DNA of 64,000 bases from Alteromonas macleodii ATCC 27126 (lineage in GTDB: Bacteria > Pseudomonadota > Gammaproteobacteria > Enterobacterales > Alteromonadaceae). Shown piece after piece: positions 61,074-64,000 of this stretch (position 1 is its first letter; each line of letters begins with the position of its first letter). Where the stretch lies: the NCBI RefSeq assembly GCF_000172635.2, contig NC_018632.1:1922001-1986000 (forward strand). Reading direction: 5' to 3'. The notes under the pieces are model-generated. The model saw nothing but the letters and a program-made list of their open reading frames with translations, was not told the origin of the DNA and made no database searches. The position numbers were made by a program, and so were the translations under genes.

Positions 61074-63035
61074 ATGACAACAGAAGATTTTCAACATCAA
61101 GTTCGCGCTATTAAGCAAGCGCTTCAACGCGGTCAGTTATCAACTGCGAAATCGTATATTCAAGATTTATTGCCCTTGTCGCTAAATGATCAGCAAGAAG
61201 CAGAAGTACTTTATTTGGCCGCTGTCACTTACAGGCTCTCAAACCAACATAGCGATGCTTTTAAGGCTATCGACACTCTTCTATCTCTTCGCCCAGATTA
61301 CGGCAGGGGATACCAAGAGCTTGCTTACTGTCATGAAGCTGTGGGAGACCAGCAAAACGCAGCAAGTGCGTTCTTTAAAGCAACGCATTTTAACCCCGCT
61401 CTTATAAGCAGTTGGAAAAAACTGCTCTTAATCTATCAAAATCATCGCGACGCTACCGCTGAACAAATGGCATCAAATCAGATTGCGCATTTGCAGTCTC
61501 TTCCTCCGCCAATTCTGGGTGCCTACGACCTTATGTACGAAAAGCAGTTCGCTGCGGCAGAGCAAGTGTGCCGCCAATTTTTGGCTAAACAGAAGCATCA
61601 CCCTGAAGCTATGATGTTGTTGGCTGAGATTGGTATGCAGTTGAAGGTGTACAGTGATGCAGAATTTTTGTTGGAAAGTTGTGTGGAATTATACCCGGAC
61701 AACGAGCGAGCGGCGCTAGCTTATCAAAACGTGCTTTCAAAGTTGGGTAAGTTTCCAGAGGCCGTAAACGTTGCGCGACAAAGACTCTCAAAAAGCCCAG
61801 ACAGTTTTGTTATTAAAACCAGTCTTGCCCATGCGCTTGTTGGTGTAGGGCAATTAGATGAAGCGATAGATATTTACCATGGCGTACTAGAACAAATGCC
61901 AGATAGACCTAAAGTTTGGGTGTCGTTGGGTCATGCACTAAAAGCCAAAGGCGATACTGCCGATGCGGTTAACGCTTACGAAAAAGCGGTAGGTTTTGCC
62001 CGCGACTATGGCGATGCCTATTGGAGCTTGGCGAATACGAAGACGTATAAGTTTAGTGACAAGATGCTTAAGCAAATGACTGAGCAAGCCAGCAATGATG
62101 CAATTAACTTAGACGATAAAATTCATATTTGTTTTGCGCTCGGAAAAGGGTTTGAAGATAACGCTCAGTATGACAAGGCCTTTGCGTATTACCAGCAAGG
62201 TAATGCGCTTAAACGCAGTACGCTTCAATTCGATATTGGGAAAACCGAGCAAGCATTAGATGCTCAGCAACAGGCTTTTAGTCAAGACGATTTCAAAAAA
62301 ACACAGGGTTGCCAAGCGCCAGATCCTATTTTTATTGTCGGCCTTCCACGTGCTGGCTCTACACTGCTTGAGCAAATCCTAGCGTCGCACTCTAATGTCG
62401 ACGGAACCATGGAGCTGCATGACATTCTGGGTATAGCATCTTCGCTCAGTCACCAATCTACGCCATATCCGTTTAATGTTTCAGCATTGAGTGAAGAAAC
62501 GCTGGCGAAACTTGGTGAGCAATATATTCAGCAGACCCGTGCATATCGCCAAGGCGCACCGTTATTTATTGACAAAATGCCCAACAATTTCATTCATATT
62601 GGGCTTATTAAAAAGATACTGCCTAACGCTAAAATTATTGACGCGCGAAGGGATCCAATGGATTGCTGTTTTAGTGGGTACAAACAACTATTTGGGGAAG
62701 GGCAGGAGTTTAGCTACTCGCTAAGTGATATTGGCCGATATTACAATGCGTATGAAAAGTTGATGTCACATTGGCATACGGTGATGCCCGGCGACATTTT
62801 AACGGTGCAGCACGAAGATGTGCTCGACGATTTAGAAGGGCAGGTTAAGCGTATTCTGGCGTTCTGCGGTTTAGAGTTTGAAGAGGCATGCTTAGCGTTT
62901 CATAAAACCAAGCGGATAATCAAAACTCCAAGTTCAGAGCAGGTTCGTCAGCCTATTTACAAAACGGGGATGGGGCAGTGGAAGCCATTTGAATCTAACT
63001 TGGAAGCGCTGAAGGACGCGCTTAAGACGCAGTAG
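61074..63035 (+). CDS. TPR-repeat sulfotransferase family protein
   Basis: A 653-residue protein. Residues 1-400 are tetratricopeptide repeats (for example VLYLAAVTYRLSNQHSDAFKAIDTLL, PKVWVSLGHALKAKGDTADAVNAYEKAV). Residues 415-653 are a sulfotransferase domain: FIVGLPRAGSTLLEQIL near 422 is the 5'-phosphosulfate loop, IDARRDPMDCCFSGYKQLF the 3'-phosphate motif, and VKRILAFCGLEFEEACLAFHKTKRIIKTPSSEQVRQPIYKTGMGQW the typical end with the PAPS-binding Arg/Lys. It has no signal peptide, so it is cytoplasmic. It should transfer sulfate from PAPS; the TPR part probably selects the acceptor. It follows the TonB-dependent receptor gene, a recurrent pairing of unclear meaning. Confidence 0.9.
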   Translation: MTTEDFQHQVRAIKQALQRGQLSTAKSYIQDLLPLSLNDQQEAEVLYLAAVTYRLSNQHSDAFKAIDTLLSLRPDYGRGYQELAYCHEAVGDQQNAASAFFKATHFNPALISSWKKLLLIYQNHRDATAEQMASNQIAHLQSLPPPILGAYDLMYEKQFAAAEQVCRQFLAKQKHHPEAMMLLAEIGMQLKVYSDAEFLLESCVELYPDNERAALAYQNVLSKLGKFPEAVNVARQRLSKSPDSFVIKTSLAHALVGVGQLDEAIDIYHGVLEQMPDRPKVWVSLGHALKAKGDTADAVNAYEKAVGFARDYGDAYWSLANTKTYKFSDKMLKQMTEQASNDAINLDDKIHICFALGKGFEDNAQYDKAFAYYQQGNALKRSTLQFDIGKTEQALDAQQQAFSQDDFKKTQGCQAPDPIFIVGLPRAGSTLLEQILASHSNVDGTMELHDILGIASSLSHQSTPYPFNVSALSEETLAKLGEQYIQQTRAYRQGAPLFIDKMPNNFIHIGLIKKILPNAKIIDARRDPMDCCFSGYKQLFGEGQEFSYSLSDIGRYYNAYEKLMSHWHTVMPGDILTVQHEDVLDDLEGQVKRILAFCGLEFEEACLAFHKTKRIIKTPSSEQVRQPIYKTGMGQWKPFESNLEALKDALKTQ

Positions 63036-63156
63036 AAGCGCCTTGCGTTAAATAGCCGTACCTAGCGTGACTCGACTGAACTTGGCTTTATCCTAAGCCA
63101 AGCTTTTGAAACTAGACGGTTACTTATTTACAGCGTTACAGCACCTTTAGAATAAA

Positions 63157-63191
63157 ACGAGGCACGATTTTTACCGTGCCTCGTGTTTTTT
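63157..63191 (+). terminator. Rho-independent terminator of the sulfotransferase gene
   Basis: Perfect 10-bp stem ACGAGGCACG/CGTGCCTCGT (63157-63166 and 63175-63184), 8-base loop, T6 run. Confidence 0.88.
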
Positions 63192-63238
63192 GACACTTAA
63201 AGGCGTCAAGCCTGTGCCATTAGAGCCATTGCTAACGC

Positions 63239-63703
63239 TTATGGCTGATAAGGTAGCGAAGATTGGTGAAGGATAATTCTAATTTTACCGTCGTCGCATT
63301 GCTTGAAGACAAAGCTCTTGTTCACAAAAATATGGCTGTCGTCTGCACCAATAAAATGTACGTTGCATTGAACAATGGCTAACTCGCCGTTCAATATGAA
63401 ATCTTCCTTGCTATACCAAACCTTTACCCAAGGCTTAAGCTTGAACCCATTGTCGTTGGGGTAGTCGCTATTGCCACCTACGAAGTAGGAAAGCGCCCCT
63501 TCTTTTGTTGGGCGAAATGTTTGAGCACCAAACGTTAAGGTAGGCTTAAATAGCACCTTGCCATTATCGTAATCGTAGTTTTCAGATAAAACCTTTGATG
63601 CGAACGCTTTCACATCGCCACCTTCAGCGTGTACTTTTCCCACCGCAACAACATTGTCGCACCAAGTCTGAAGGGCTGTATGTACCATCTCTTCTGTAAA
63701 CAT
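63239..63703 (-). CDS. NTF2-like protein of unknown function
   Basis: A 154-residue cytoplasmic protein that I take as NTF2-like: a helical N-terminus (ALQTWCDNVVAVGKVHAEGGDVKAFASKVL) is followed by strands (VLFKPTLTF, FKLKPWVKVWY, AIVQCNVHFIG, FVNKSFVFKQCDDGKIRIILHQSSLP). The ending RIILHQSSLPY is typical of SnoaL/NTF2-like proteins and of proteins labelled, without evidence, as phosphoribosyl-AMP cyclohydrolase. The cysteine/histidine metal site of the true cyclohydrolase is absent. GGAG lies 7 bases before the ATG. It converges on the sulfotransferase gene. Confidence 0.8.
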   Translation of the reverse strand: MFTEEMVHTALQTWCDNVVAVGKVHAEGGDVKAFASKVLSENYDYDNGKVLFKPTLTFGAQTFRPTKEGALSYFVGGNSDYPNDNGFKLKPWVKVWYSKEDFILNGELAIVQCNVHFIGADDSHIFVNKSFVFKQCDDGKIRIILHQSSLPYQP

Positions 63704-63937
63704 GACGCTAACTCCTTTAATTAATGGTAATGTTATACTGTATCAATTATGTTTTAACAATATCGCTAAATCAATGAAATGTAACTGATTATCCGTGATA
63801 GATAATTGCTATCAGCGAAAGGTCACGGAGCATGCGATGATGCTAGCCACTAAAGAAATTAGGAGCTTTCGCTAACTATTATAAGAACTGCTTTTAACCT
63901 ATACTTCATACAAAATAGACGCATTGCCATAATAATA

Positions 63938-64000
63938 ATGAGATCTCTATTAGCCACCGTTTTATTATTCCTAGCGCTTTTTGTATTTCATGCAAATGCC
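63938..64000 (+). CDS. N-terminus of an exported protein, cut by window edge
   Basis: An ATG opens 21 codons to the window end. They encode a classic signal peptide (Arg at position 2, hydrophobic LLATVLLFLALFVF, and an ANA cleavage motif at the last residues). The ribosome site is weak, and nothing of the mature protein is in the window, so the product cannot be named. Confidence 0.55.
   Translation, partial: MRSLLATVLLFLALFVFHANA

Noticed and set aside
63239..63703. Phosphoribosyl-AMP cyclohydrolase call
   Set aside because: The metal-binding cysteines and histidines of HisI are missing, and the strand pattern fits an NTF2-like fold.

Overview
The window reads as a chromosomal segment of a marine gammaproteobacterium, most likely Alteromonas or a close relative in the Alteromonadaceae. 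This rests on the protein sequences (AhpC/AhpF, YgiQ, RatA/RatB and SmpB are typical gammaproteobacterial versions), four TonB-dependent receptors in 64 kb, moderate GC content, and a tmRNA whose tag (ANDETYALAA) is close to the enteric one. No rRNA or tRNA gene and no CRISPR array was seen; tmRNA is the only certain RNA gene.

Layout. 1-13.4 kb: the 3'-truncated (by the window edge) gene of a secreted ExeM/NucH-type nuclease with the start of a GlyGly-CTERM tail, a DUF2252 protein, ahpC-ahpF, a Fur-boxed siderophore receptor/PepSY operon, a small zinc-ribbon gene, a COQ7-like gene and an SMP-30-like gene that looks frameshifted at its 3' end. 13.7-19.5 kb: an S41 lipoprotein protease with a small lipoprotein, ygiQ, an EVE-domain gene and a DoxX-like membrane protein. 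19.6-30.7 kb: a long same-strand cluster linking a TonB-dependent receptor, a membrane-anchored mercuric-reductase-like flavoprotein, a DUF547 protein, a YnjBCD-like ABC transporter, a YnjF-like CDP-alcohol phosphatidyltransferase and a fatty-acid hydroxylase-family protein. It looks like an uptake and processing pathway for an unknown envelope-related substrate.

30.7-43.4 kb: small accessory genes and regulators. These are a secreted nuclease, a zinc-type dehydrogenase with a TetR regulator and a strong palindromic operator, a SatD-like/DUF3307 pair, an AraC regulator broken by an in-frame stop, a hydrolase with an NTF2-like protein, two LysR regulators, a flavodoxin-fold/NTF2 fusion, an ankyrin protein and a DUF4437 bicupin. 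43.4-49.1 kb: a translationally coupled operon of ABC ATPase, two DUF3526 permeases and a siderophore-type receptor.

49.3-51.9 kb is the most striking part: a 2.6-kb element inserted at the 3' end of the tmRNA gene, bounded by a 19-bp direct repeat of the tmRNA end and carrying no integrase. It encodes a retron-type reverse transcriptase (NAxxH, YVDD and VTG motifs), an XRE-type HTH protein overlapping it, and an unreported-looking 58-aa membrane protein with a perfect Shine-Dalgarno. Upstream lies a highly structured non-coding stretch that is the best candidate for the msr-msd RNA, with a promoter under a dyad. The native tmRNA terminator now lies beyond the element and probably ends the retron transcript.

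51.9-64 kb: ssrA, an old-yellow-enzyme-family gene, smpB, ratA-ratB, a MarR/BCCT transporter pair, a fourth large TonB-dependent receptor followed by a TPR-sulfotransferase gene, an NTF2-like gene, and the signal peptide of a gene cut off by the right edge.
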